Shown piece after piece: positions 1 to 6,090 of a stretch of 8,722 nt of DNA. The stretch comes from Actinomycetota bacterium (GTDB taxonomy: Bacteria > Actinomycetota > Geothermincolia > Geothermincolales > RBG-13-55-18), in the NCBI GenBank assembly GCA_028275245.1, contig JAPWVA010000031.1, positions 1 to 8,722 of the forward strand, read 5' to 3'. The position numbers and the translations under genes are program-made. The notes beneath the pieces are model-generated. The model saw only the letters and a list, made by a program, of their open reading frames with translations. It had not been told where the DNA came from and ran no database searches. The stretch's first letter is position 1, and every line of letters starts with the position of its first letter.

Positions 1-858
1 GTGGGGTACTCCCGCTTCATCCCCGAGGCGGTCCGGGGGTTGTGCGACAAGTACGGCGTCTCCGTGGGCGATTTCGACCGCGTCATCTATCCCTGTATCT
101 TCGGTGGGGCGCGCAAGAGCATCAACGGCTCGTTGCAGCTGGAGGCGGAGAAGGTGCAGGACGACCTGATGGCGGCCGTGGGGGACACGGGATGCGCCCA
201 TCCGCTGCTGATGCTGGCCCACGCCCTGGAGAGCGCCCGGCCTGGGGAGAACATACTGGTGGTGAGCTACGGGAGCGGTTGCGACGCCTTGTGGTTCCAG
301 GTGACGGACGCCATCTCCCGGGTGCAAGACGGGCGGGGAGTGTCCCGCTGGCTGGCGCGCCGCGCTGAGCTGGACAATTACCAAAAGTACCTGGTCTGGA
401 GGGGGATGGCTCCCGCTGAGACCGGTATCCGCGGGGAGACCGACAAGGAGACCCGCTGGTCCCTGGTGTGGAGGGAGCACAAGGCCATCCTCGGGTTGTG
501 GGGGAGTCGCTGCCGGCGCTGCGGGACCCAGCAATACCCTCCCCAGAGGATCTGCGTGAACCCCGAGTGCCAGGCCATGGACGAGATGGACGAGGTGTAC
601 CTGGCAGATAAGGGGGGCAAGGTGTTCACCTATACCGGCGACATGTTGGCCGCCTCCATCAACCCGCCGGCCATCTATGGGAACGTAGAGATCAACGGCG
701 GCGGGAGGCTCCTCATGGACTTCACCGACTGTACCATAGAGGATCTCAGGGTAGGGATGCCGGTGGAGTTCAGCTTCCGGGTGAAGTTCTACGATCTCAA
801 GAGGGACATCACCAACTACTTCTGGAAAGCGGTTCCTGCAGGGGAGGAGGTGAAGTGA
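1..858 (+). CDS. HMG-CoA synthase-like protein fused to C-terminal DUF35 domain (5' partial)
   Basis: The visible 285 codons hold two parts. Residues 1 to about 130 look like the C-terminal half of a thiolase-fold condensing enzyme of the HMG-CoA synthase/KAS III type; the stretch around residues 61-94 (GDTGCAHP, then ILVVSYGSG) is typical. Residues about 160-280 are a DUF35 domain: a zinc ribbon with Cys171, Cys174, Cys185 and Cys190 (CxxC, 10 residues, CxxxxC), then an OB-fold. The N-terminal half, which should carry the nucleophilic Cys, is missing. The GTG at base 1 is therefore probably an internal Val codon and the gene begins upstream of the window. The thiolase gene starts 1 nt after the stop, so the two are almost certainly one operon. 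In archaea DUF35 joins HMG-CoA synthase to thiolase; a fusion with a thiolase next door fits the same scheme. The actual acyl substrate is unknown; HMG-CoA formation is only one possibility. Confidence 0.82.
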   Translation: MGYSRFIPEAVRGLCDKYGVSVGDFDRVIYPCIFGGARKSINGSLQLEAEKVQDDLMAAVGDTGCAHPLLMLAHALESARPGENILVVSYGSGCDALWFQVTDAISRVQDGRGVSRWLARRAELDNYQKYLVWRGMAPAETGIRGETDKETRWSLVWREHKAILGLWGSRCRRCGTQQYPPQRICVNPECQAMDEMDEVYLADKGGKVFTYTGDMLAASINPPAIYGNVEINGGGRLLMDFTDCTIEDLRVGMPVEFSFRVKFYDLKRDITNYFWKAVPAGEEVK

Positions 859-859
859 G

Positions 860-2065
860 ATGACCATGGGCATAAGGGACAAGGTGGTCATCCTAGGGAT
901 GGGTTGCACCAAGTTCGGGGAACGCTGGGACGCCGGGGCCGAGGACCTGATGGTGGAGGCTCTCAACGAGGCGCTCGAGGATGCGGGGGTAGAGAAGAAG
1001 GACATCCAGGCCGCTTGGTTGGGAGTCCACTTGGACGAGGTGAACATCGGGAAGGGAGCTACCTTCGCAGCGGGGACGCTACACACCCCCTTCATACCCT
1101 TCACCCGGGTGGACAACTTCTGTGCTTCGGGTACCGAGGCTTTCAGGGGCGCTTGCTATGCGGTAGCCTCTGGGGCCTACGAGATAGCGCTGGCCCTGGG
1201 GGTGGAGAAGCTGAAGGACACCGGTTACGGGGGCCTGCCCGACTCACCCGTCTTCGGCCAGTTGGCGGTGATGCTCGGCCCCAACGCCACCGCCCCCGGC
1301 ATGTTCGCTCAGCTGGCCACGGCCTACGCAGCGAAGTACAAGATCCCCATGGAAAAGCTCAAGGAGGCCATCACCCACGTCTCCTGGAAGAGCCATCAGA
1401 ACGGGGCCAAGAACCCCAGGGCCCACCTGCGCCGGCCGGTGACCAAAGAGCAGATCATGGGCGCCCCCATGGTTGCCTATCCCTTGGGACTATTCGACTG
1501 CTGTGGGGTCTCGGACGGCTCGGCGGCGGCCATAGTTTGCACCCCCGAGTTGGCGAAAAAGCTAAAGCCCAACCAGCCTTTGGTGAAGGTCAAGGCCTTA
1601 CAGATATCGGTCAGCTCGGGTGAGGAGGCCATGTTCCACAAGTGGGATGGCGCTGGCATCATCTCCACCAGAACGGCCGCCCGTAAGGCCTACGAGGAAG
1701 CGGGGATAAAGGATCCCCGCAAGGAGATCAGCATGATGGAGGTGCACGACTGCTTCTCCATCACCGAGCTGGTTACCATGGAGGACCTGGGCATCTCTCC
1801 GCCTGGCAAGGCCCCCGAGGACATATTGAGCGGGTTCTTCGACCTGAATGGGCAGATACCCTGCCAAACCGATGGCGGCCTGAAGTGCTTCGGCCACCCC
1901 ATCGGAGCCTCTGGGATCCGCATGATCTACGAGGTATACAATCAGCTCCTGGGTCGCTGGCCGGAGGACAGGGCGGTGAAGAACCCCAAGTTCGGCCTTA
2001 CCCACAACCTGGGGGGCGTGCCCACCCAGAACGTGTGTTCCGTGGCCATATTCGGGGTCGACTGA
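860..2065 (+). CDS. SCP2-type thiolase (acetyl-CoA acetyltransferase family), catalytic residues intact
   Basis: This 401-residue protein has the normal length of a thiolase and all its signature motifs: the nucleophile Cys88 in DNFCASG, His296 in the HDCF motif, and His346 in GHPIGASG near the C-terminus. HDCF (in place of NEAF) and the overall pattern place it in the SCP2/SCP-x or archaeal-type thiolase group. Such enzymes catalyse reversible Claisen condensation of acyl-CoA with acetyl-CoA, or the thiolytic cleavage in beta-oxidation. A GGAGGAGG ribosome site lies 9 nt before the ATG at 860; a second ATG at 866 is possible but is spaced 15 nt from that site. It is translationally tied to the preceding HMG-CoA synthase-like/DUF35 gene, which suggests the two products form a complex. 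The protein has no signal peptide or membrane segment and should be cytoplasmic. Chain-length preference cannot be read from the sequence. Confidence 0.93.
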   Translation: MTMGIRDKVVILGMGCTKFGERWDAGAEDLMVEALNEALEDAGVEKKDIQAAWLGVHLDEVNIGKGATFAAGTLHTPFIPFTRVDNFCASGTEAFRGACYAVASGAYEIALALGVEKLKDTGYGGLPDSPVFGQLAVMLGPNATAPGMFAQLATAYAAKYKIPMEKLKEAITHVSWKSHQNGAKNPRAHLRRPVTKEQIMGAPMVAYPLGLFDCCGVSDGSAAAIVCTPELAKKLKPNQPLVKVKALQISVSSGEEAMFHKWDGAGIISTRTAARKAYEEAGIKDPRKEISMMEVHDCFSITELVTMEDLGISPPGKAPEDILSGFFDLNGQIPCQTDGGLKCFGHPIGASGIRMIYEVYNQLLGRWPEDRAVKNPKFGLTHNLGGVPTQNVCSVAIFGVD

Positions 2066-2102
2066 CCCGGGTGCTTTTCGTTACCGGGATTTAAAACCCG
2101 GG
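2066..2102. repeat. Inverted repeat just after the thiolase stop codon
   Basis: The seven-base arms cccgggt (2066-2072) and acccggg (2096-2102) are perfect complements around a 23-nt spacer. The spacer and right arm also contain a competing shorter pairing, ccggg 2084-2088 with cccgg 2097-2101. Its position directly after the TGA, between convergent genes, suits an RNA hairpin near a 3' end. There is no U-tract, so intrinsic termination is not shown. Confidence 0.4.
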
Positions 2103-2119
2103 AGTTTGCTGGAGTTGCC

Positions 2120-2154
2120 GGCCCGGACCGGGACAGCGCGTGCAGGTCCGGGCC
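2120..2154. terminator. GC-rich hairpin between convergent genes, possible bidirectional terminator
   Basis: Perfect 10-base arms ggcccggacc (2120-2129) and ggtccgggcc (2145-2154) enclose a 15-nt loop. The hairpin lies 55 nt after the thiolase stop and, on the other strand, 117 nt after the crotonase stop. On the plus strand it is followed by a pyrimidine-rich stretch (ttcccgtcttc) but not a true T-run, so a Rho-independent terminator is plausible but not proven. The right arm is part of the first copy of the 36-nt direct repeat; the second copy of that repeat has no matching left arm and cannot form this hairpin. Confidence 0.45.
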
Positions 2155-2165
2155 TTCCCGTCTTC
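2130..2165. repeat. 36-nt direct repeat, copy 1
   Basis: Matches the segment 2202-2237 at 33 of 36 positions, with no gaps and with similarity stopping abruptly at both ends. The two copies are separated by 36 nt. Differences fall at repeat positions 8, 15 and 22. This copy forms the loop and right arm of the hairpin at 2120-2154. Confidence 0.8.
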
Positions 2166-2201
2166 GATGGCATTCCTGCGGAAACCCTCGCCAGATCACT
2201 A

Positions 2202-2237
2202 GGGACAGAGCGTGCCGGTCCGAGCCTTCCCGTCTTC
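2202..2237. repeat. 36-nt direct repeat, copy 2
   Basis: Second copy of the repeat at 2130-2165 (33/36 identical). It lies 33 nt beyond the stop codon of the minus-strand crotonase gene. The flanks on both sides differ from those of copy 1, so only the 36-nt core is shared. It may be a dispersed intergenic repeat or a local duplication. Confidence 0.8.
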
Positions 2238-2270
2238 CCGGCGGTGGATACAGGATAAATCGGGCTCCCC

Positions 2271-3074
2271 TCACTCTCCCCGAAAATGCGGCTCCCTTTT
2301 CTCCAGGAATGCCCGCACCGCCTCCTGGAAGTCTCGGGTGGTCTCCGCGAGCAGCACCTGGTCGCTGTCCATGTGCATGACCGCCTCGTCCAGGGCCCCG
2401 GTCAGCGCGTTCACGCTTCGCTTGATCATCTGCACGGCCACCGGGGCACGGACGGCGTAGGCCTCGGCCATCTCCAAAGCCTTCTCCAGGAGTTCTCCTG
2501 GGGGTACCAATTCGTCCAGGAAACCCCACTGCAGAAGGGTGTCGGCGTCCAATCTTTCCCCCAGCATGAGCCAGCGCTTAGCCCTGGAAGGACCTACCAG
2601 GTGGACGCACAGGGGTAGGCTGACCCAGGAAAGGGGAATGCCCAAGCTGCTCTCTGGGTAACCCACGCGGCAGTCCGCTGCCCCCACCCGGAAGTCCAGG
2701 GCGGAGGCGATGCAGGCTCCTCCTCCCATAGCCGCACCGTTGACGGCAGCGATGGTGACCTGGTCCATCTCCCTGAGGGCCCTTATCATGCGGGGGCCGA
2801 GGCGGAAAAGGCGCTGGCGGTAAAGGAGGGGGGCCGAGAGGGACTTTGCGTGTTCCGGGTCCCGTAGGTCGATGCCCACGCAGAAGTGCTTGCCCGCCCC
2901 GGTGAAGACCACCACCCGGGTCTCCGTGTCCTCCCGGAAGGAGAGGGCGGCGTCCTCCAGCTCCCGTATCATCTCAACGCTGAGGGCATTCCCGCGGTCA
3001 GGGCGGTTTAAAGTCACCACTGCCACGTAGCCCTTTCTCTCCACCGTTAGGTTCCGGTACCGCACTGGGTCCAC
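2271..3074 (-). CDS. Enoyl-CoA hydratase/isomerase (crotonase) family protein with one catalytic Glu replaced
   Basis: The protein is 267 residues, the usual crotonase length. The N-terminal core carries TLNRPDRGNALS (21-32) and the oxyanion-hole segment GKHFCVGIDL (61-70); the second oxyanion segment is NGAAMGGG (112-119). Aligning by eye to rat crotonase, the Glu144 position is Cys121 (GGGACIA in place of GGGCELA), while the Glu164 position is kept as Glu141 (VGYPES). Classical hydratases use both glutamates. Isomerases and some other family members work with one, so hydration should not be assumed. The start is the GTG at 3074, preceded by GGAGG with 9-nt spacing; an in-frame GTG at 3194 would add 40 residues unlike the family. 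The gene is convergent with the thiolase and transcribed alone. It may dehydrate, hydrate or isomerise a CoA ester made by the neighbouring condensing enzymes; that link is inference. Confidence 0.88.
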   Translation of the reverse strand: MDPVRYRNLTVERKGYVAVVTLNRPDRGNALSVEMIRELEDAALSFREDTETRVVVFTGAGKHFCVGIDLRDPEHAKSLSAPLLYRQRLFRLGPRMIRALREMDQVTIAAVNGAAMGGGACIASALDFRVGAADCRVGYPESSLGIPLSWVSLPLCVHLVGPSRAKRWLMLGERLDADTLLQWGFLDELVPPGELLEKALEMAEAYAVRAPVAVQMIKRSVNALTGALDEAVMHMDSDQVLLAETTRDFQEAVRAFLEKREPHFRGE

Positions 3075-3081
3075 CTCCGTT

Positions 3082-3088
3082 TCCCCTC
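3082..3088 (-). promoter_or_regulatory. Ribosome binding site fixing the crotonase GTG start
   Basis: Read on the minus strand this is GGAGGGG, with the GGAGG core ending 9 nt before the GTG at 3074. No comparable site precedes the longer in-frame start at 3194, so this element decides the start. Confidence 0.65.
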
Positions 3089-3186
3089 CAAGACCTCTAT
3101 GTCCCCACCATTGACGTGCGATGTTCGGGTTTTTCCCGTTAGCGCCCACCTTCCCGTCACGCCACCTCCGTCGAGGAAACCAGGGA

Positions 3187-3223
3187 AGGGGCACTATATT
3201 TCAGATTTCAGGATAGTGCCCCT
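3187..3223. repeat. Perfect 11-bp inverted repeat upstream of the crotonase gene
   Basis: Arms aggggcactat (3187-3197) and atagtgcccct (3213-3223) are exact complements around a 15-nt centre. The centre contains the heptamer atttcag twice in tandem (3198-3211). It lies 113 nt upstream of the crotonase start codon on that gene's template side. It could be an operator for a dimeric regulator or an RNA hairpin. A TATAGT sequence on the minus strand overlaps the left arm, but I find no matching -35 element. Confidence 0.7.
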
Positions 3224-3431
3224 CTTCTGCCCCCTGGTCTTCCATGGCTCCCAAGCCCCTTGTGGAAGGCGGAGGATGGCTTTACCTTCCTTCTCCATCA
3301 TACGGGCCCTTGCCCTCCTTCCATGAGCTCCGATCGTGAGCACTCCGACGGGGCGACCGTGCCTTCCTGGGCCCGCGGGGCCGTTCAGGGGACATGGCTG
3401 CGCAGGATGGACCAGGAGTTTTCGCCCCGAC

Positions 3432-3505
3432 GGTGGATTCCTGTTCCTTCTCCCCGGCGCCAGGGCTGGTTCCCGGGAAAGGTGGATACCTATCCCCGGG
3501 CCAGG
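3432..3505. repeat. Imperfect direct repeat in intergenic region
   Basis: Segment 3432-3464 begins ggtggattcc and ends ccccggcgccagg. Segment 3481-3505 begins ggtggatacc and ends ccccgggccagg. The second copy is shorter by 8 nt in the middle and end. This may be a decayed duplication; chance similarity in C-rich sequence is possible. Confidence 0.3.
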
Positions 3506-3727
3506 TTCACTCTATCCCTTAAGCCTTTTTCCCAAGGTAACATGTTTTTCCTATCAGGCTCCTCCGGTCATATCTCCCCCATACCCGCCAGCCGTGGGAG
3601 GAAGATACAAGCATGCGACATGACATATCCTACCATGGAAGATAATGGGATTTTACCCTTCCCACCTCGGGACCTGCAATCAAGGGGTGACTCGCCCTCG
3701 CCGCTCGGGAAAAGGGAGGGGAAGAAC

Positions 3728-3746
3728 GGTCCCGCGTGCCGGGACC
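3728..3746. repeat. 7-bp hairpin with 5-nt loop
   Basis: Arms ggtcccg (3728-3734) and cgggacc (3740-3746) are perfect complements around the loop cgtgc. It lies upstream of the predicted -10 box of the next operon, so it would be in that operon's transcript only if transcription starts farther upstream. No T-run follows, so a terminator is not supported. Confidence 0.4.
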
Positions 3747-3846
3747 AGGATGAAGGGGATCACCCCGGGGAGGATGACGGACGATGGCGGGGCTCAAGGG
3801 TTACGGGAGTCATGAGGAGGCGCGCAGCCCGGAAGGATCAAAGGAT

Positions 3847-3852
3847 TATAAT
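3847..3852 (+). promoter_or_regulatory. Consensus -10 box (TATAAT) for the redox operon
   Basis: An exact TATAAT stands out in GC-rich sequence 44 nt before the ATG at 3897, implying a transcript start near 3859 and a leader of about 38 nt. I cannot find a credible -35 hexamer 16-18 nt upstream (the region reads cgcgcagccc). The promoter may need an activator, or the box may be fortuitous. Confidence 0.45.
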
Positions 3853-3883
3853 GTTACCTGCCCGTTCCTTTCGGCGTGAAGCG

Positions 3884-3891
3884 AGAGGAGG
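3884..3891 (+). promoter_or_regulatory. Strong ribosome binding site deciding the start of the C_GCAxxG_C_C gene
   Basis: AGAGGAGG ends 5 nt before the ATG at 3897. It lies inside the reading frame that would start at the upstream GTG (3876), which has no such site of its own, so 3897 is preferred. Confidence 0.75.
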
Positions 3892-3896
3892 TCGCC

Positions 3897-4886
3897 ATGG
3901 ACGAGCCGGTCAAGCGCTTGGTGGCAGCCTTGGCAGGGTTGCGTCTCGTCGCTTACCTCAACTGTTCCCAGGCCACCTTGAACACCCTTAGGAGGTACCT
4001 GAAGGCAACCGACCGGGATGTTTTGCTCTTCGCCTCTCCCCTGGAGGGGGGCGGTGCTGGTAGCGGTTCCACCTGCGGTGTGGTGTCGGGGGGATGCCTG
4101 GCCATAGCCCTGGGACACTTGGGAGACGTGCTGGAGCCGGAGCAGGGAAAGGCGGAGTCCCTATACCGGAGGCTTAAGGATTACACGGTCTGGTTTAGGG
4201 ATGGTTTCGGGACCACCCTTTGCCGGGAGCGTACCGGACTGGACCTGGGCAGGGCCACGGGATTGGTTCGTTACCTGCTGGAGGGCCGCTTCCTCTCCAG
4301 GTGCACCCGTGCCGCAGTGGCAGCCGTTCCGCGCCTGGTGGGGATGGTGGAGGAGCCGCTGGCCGGGAGCGGGCGGGCCGGCGAGCTGGACGAGAGGCTT
4401 TTCCGCGAGGGAGGGTTATGTGGCTCGGGGGTCTTGGCAGAGGCGAGGAGGCGCTTCGGCCTGGGAAGCGTCACCCTGGAAAGGCTCTCGCTGGCCCTGG
4501 ACGGGGGAGTGGGTCTCTCAGGGGGCTTGTGCGGGGCCCTGGCGGCAGCCCTGGGATGCCTGGGGCTGGTGCTGGGGAACGACCCGGAGAGGGGAGTTCT
4601 CAGGAACCTGGCCTTCTTCACTCGTGGCCATTATTACTTGTACCTGGGGAAGGAGGCCGATGAGCAGTGGTCGCGGGGGAGCCGTCTCGTGGAGGCCTTC
4701 CGGGAGGAGTTCGGCTCGCTGGAATGTGCCGCGCTGACGGGAAGGGAGTTTTCCTCCGGGAGCGAGCTCATGGAGTACCTGGGAATTTCTGCTACCTGCG
4801 ACAAGATACGCCGTTGGTGCGCGGATAAGGCCGTGGAGGTGTTGGAGGTTCTGGGGGAGAGGGGAAATCCCCGGGCCGGTGGCTGA
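3897..4886 (+). CDS. Tandem-duplicated C_GCAxxG_C_C-type putative redox-active protein
   Basis: The 329-residue protein contains two copies of the cysteine pattern of the C_GCAxxG_C_C family, whose usual members are about 150 residues with one copy. Copy 1: NCSQATL with Cys23, TCGVVSGGC with Cys60 and Cys67, Cys109 after FGTT, and Cys136. Copy 2: Cys175 in GGLCGSG, GGLCGALAAALGC with Cys212 and Cys221, Cys277 after FGSLE, then Cys301 and Cys308. The distance from first to second conserved Cys is 37 residues in both copies (23 to 60 and 175 to 212), strong evidence of internal duplication. Eleven Cys in all suggest disulfide chemistry or metal/cluster binding; the family has no established biochemical role. 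There is no signal peptide, so it is probably cytoplasmic despite a hydrophobic helix near 205-227. It is first in a same-strand set with the DUF362/ferredoxin protein (60 nt away) and a methyltransferase. Confidence 0.8.
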   Translation: MDEPVKRLVAALAGLRLVAYLNCSQATLNTLRRYLKATDRDVLLFASPLEGGGAGSGSTCGVVSGGCLAIALGHLGDVLEPEQGKAESLYRRLKDYTVWFRDGFGTTLCRERTGLDLGRATGLVRYLLEGRFLSRCTRAAVAAVPRLVGMVEEPLAGSGRAGELDERLFREGGLCGSGVLAEARRRFGLGSVTLERLSLALDGGVGLSGGLCGALAAALGCLGLVLGNDPERGVLRNLAFFTRGHYYLYLGKEADEQWSRGSRLVEAFREEFGSLECAALTGREFSSGSELMEYLGISATCDKIRRWCADKAVEVLEVLGERGNPRAGG

Positions 4887-4889
4887 ATA

Positions 4890-4922
4890 CCCGGCTTGAG
4901 CTTAGGGTTCTACGGGGCCGGG
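4890..4922. repeat. Intercistronic inverted repeat
   Basis: Arms cccggc (4890-4895) and gccggg (4917-4922) flank a 21-nt spacer in the 60-nt gap before the DUF362 gene. A stem here could modulate mRNA stability or relative expression of the two genes. The arms are short and GC-rich, so chance is possible. Confidence 0.3.
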
Positions 4923-4934
4923 AAGGGGTCCAGG

Positions 4935-4941
4935 AAGGAGG
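4935..4941 (+). promoter_or_regulatory. Ribosome binding site fixing the DUF362 GTG start
   Basis: AAGGAGG ends 5 nt before the GTG at 4947. The longer in-frame TTG at 4896 would place this element inside the gene and has no such site, so the 371-residue form is preferred. Confidence 0.75.
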
Positions 4942-4946
4942 TAAAG

Positions 4947-6062
4947 GTGACGGTAGCGGTCATAAGGGCGGAAGGTCCCCAGGACGTGGCGAAGTTACTG
5001 GGTCTGCTGGGAGGTATGGAAAATTATGTTAAGGAAGGCGAGAGGGTACTGGTCAAGCCCAATATCTGCGCTGCCAAGTCCAGCTCCACCGGGACCGTCA
5101 CCGACCCCGAGCTAGTGGCGGAGATATGCCGGCTGGTGAGGGAGGCAGGTGCCGAGCCGGTGGTGGGGGAGAGCCCCATACATCCCTTCCGTTCATCCCG
5201 GGTCTTCGAGAGGGCAGGTTACGGTGATTTCCAGCGCAGGTATGGATTTCCGCTGGTGGATCTCGACGGTGCCGAGGCGGTGACGGTGAGGGTGCCCCGT
5301 GGAAAGGTCCTACGGGAAGTCAAGGTGGCCAAGCCAGTGCTCGAATGCCAGGGCATCGTAAACGTGCCAGTACTCAAAACCCACCTCCAGACCATAGTCA
5401 CCCTGGGCCTCAAGAATCTCAAGGGCCTGGTGCAAGGTGAGGGCAAGGTCGGCGTGCACGTGAAAGGGCTGGACGATGGCATAGTGGACCTGAACACCCT
5501 CTTCCCCTCCCGGCTGGTGGTGGTGGATGCCCTGGTGGGGATGGAAGGAGAGCTGGGCCCCACCAACGGGCGACCGGTGGAGATGGGCCTCCTGGTGGCG
5601 GGGGACAATGTGGTGGAGGTGGACGCCACCTGTTGCCGACTCATGGGGCTCGACCCCCGTCGGGTACCCCATATCAGGAAAGCGGAGGAGAGGGGCCTCG
5701 GAAGGACGATGGGATTCCAGATCCTGGGAGAGGACCCGGAAAAGGTCAAGAGGGATTTCGACTTGCCCGATCACCCCGAGCTGAACAAGTTCATGATCAC
5801 CACCATCCTTCTCCACCTATACCACTACGCGAGGAGGCCCTTGGATTTTCTCATGGGCAGGGGACGGGTACCTCGCCCCGAGGGAAGGGTTGGGCTCAGG
5901 GCGGAATTGTGCGACGGGTGTGCTGTCTGTGCCCGCGCCTGTCCAGTGGGCGCCGTGTCCATGGCGGAGGCGCGGCCCAGCATAGACGATTCCACCTGCA
6001 TCCTATGCTTTTGCTGTGCCGAGGCATGCCCCCGGGGGGCCCTCTACCGAGCCAGGGTATGA
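4947..6062 (+). CDS. DUF362 protein with C-terminal two-cluster (2x[4Fe-4S]) ferredoxin domain
   Basis: Residues about 1-285 of 371 form a DUF362 domain, recognised by VLVKPNICAA near residue 37, PVLKTHLQTIVTLGLKN (about 141-157) and VDATCCRLMGLD near 225. A helical linker (about 285-310) leads to a bacterial-type ferredoxin domain. Its first motif has Cys322, 325, 328 and 332 (CxxCxxCxxxCP) and its second has Cys351, 354, 357 and 361, with an extra Cys356. Both motifs are complete, so two [4Fe-4S] clusters are expected and a role in electron transfer is likely. The function of DUF362 itself is not established. GTG is chosen as start because AAGGAGG lies 5 nt upstream. The gene sits 60 nt after the tandem cysteine protein and 28 nt before the methyltransferase, so all three are probably co-expressed. 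A plausible idea is that it exchanges electrons with the cysteine protein; nothing in the sequence proves it. Confidence 0.9.
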   Translation: MTVAVIRAEGPQDVAKLLGLLGGMENYVKEGERVLVKPNICAAKSSSTGTVTDPELVAEICRLVREAGAEPVVGESPIHPFRSSRVFERAGYGDFQRRYGFPLVDLDGAEAVTVRVPRGKVLREVKVAKPVLECQGIVNVPVLKTHLQTIVTLGLKNLKGLVQGEGKVGVHVKGLDDGIVDLNTLFPSRLVVVDALVGMEGELGPTNGRPVEMGLLVAGDNVVEVDATCCRLMGLDPRRVPHIRKAEERGLGRTMGFQILGEDPEKVKRDFDLPDHPELNKFMITTILLHLYHYARRPLDFLMGRGRVPRPEGRVGLRAELCDGCAVCARACPVGAVSMAEARPSIDDSTCILCFCCAEACPRGALYRARV

Positions 6063-6090
6063 AAGGAGACGGGGAGAGGAAGGGGGAAAG

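Larger units (their letters stand above)
3089..3883. other. Long gene-poor divergent intergenic region
   Basis: About 800 nt separate the divergent crotonase and C_GCAxxG_C_C genes. Open frames that cross it (for example plus-strand 3260-3991) give Pro/Arg/Ser-rich translations with no recognisable domain, and one runs out of frame into the next gene. I see no coding region. It does contain an 11-bp inverted repeat (3187-3223), a degenerate repeated segment (3432-3464 and 3481-3505), a 7-bp hairpin (3728-3746) and a TATAAT box (3847-3852). The plus strand has many runs of C and T, unlike the purine-rich plus-strand genes around it. A non-coding RNA is possible but not demonstrated. Confidence 0.55.

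Noticed and set aside
2130..2237. CRISPR array of two 36-nt repeats and one 36-nt spacer
   Set aside because: Only two units, three mismatches between them, no typical repeat ending, no cas gene in the window, and one copy doubles as a hairpin arm between convergent genes. Kept only as a direct repeat.
3075..3194. 40-residue N-terminal extension of the crotonase from a GTG at 3194
   Set aside because: The GTG lies inside the 11-bp inverted repeat, lacks a ribosome site, and the extra residues are Arg/Trp/Gly-rich and unlike the family. The GTG at 3074 has a good site.
3260..3991. Plus-strand open frame of 243 codons in the divergent gap
   Set aside because: The translation is low-complexity Pro/Arg/Ser-rich with no domain, and it runs about 95 nt out of frame into a clearly real gene. 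Best explained by high GC content.
4201..4737. Overlapping frame of 178 codons inside the C_GCAxxG_C_C gene
   Set aside because: Trp/Gly/Ser-rich shadow of the real frame; the true frame has a clear internal repeat of Cys motifs.
4896..4946. 17-residue N-terminal extension of the DUF362 protein from a TTG at 4896
   Set aside because: The strong AAGGAGG site at 4935-4941 would lie inside the gene; the GTG at 4947 is ideally spaced from it.
5310..5816. Minus-strand frame of 168 codons opposite the DUF362 gene
   Set aside because: His-rich antisense shadow with no ribosome site; the plus-strand frame has complete family motifs.
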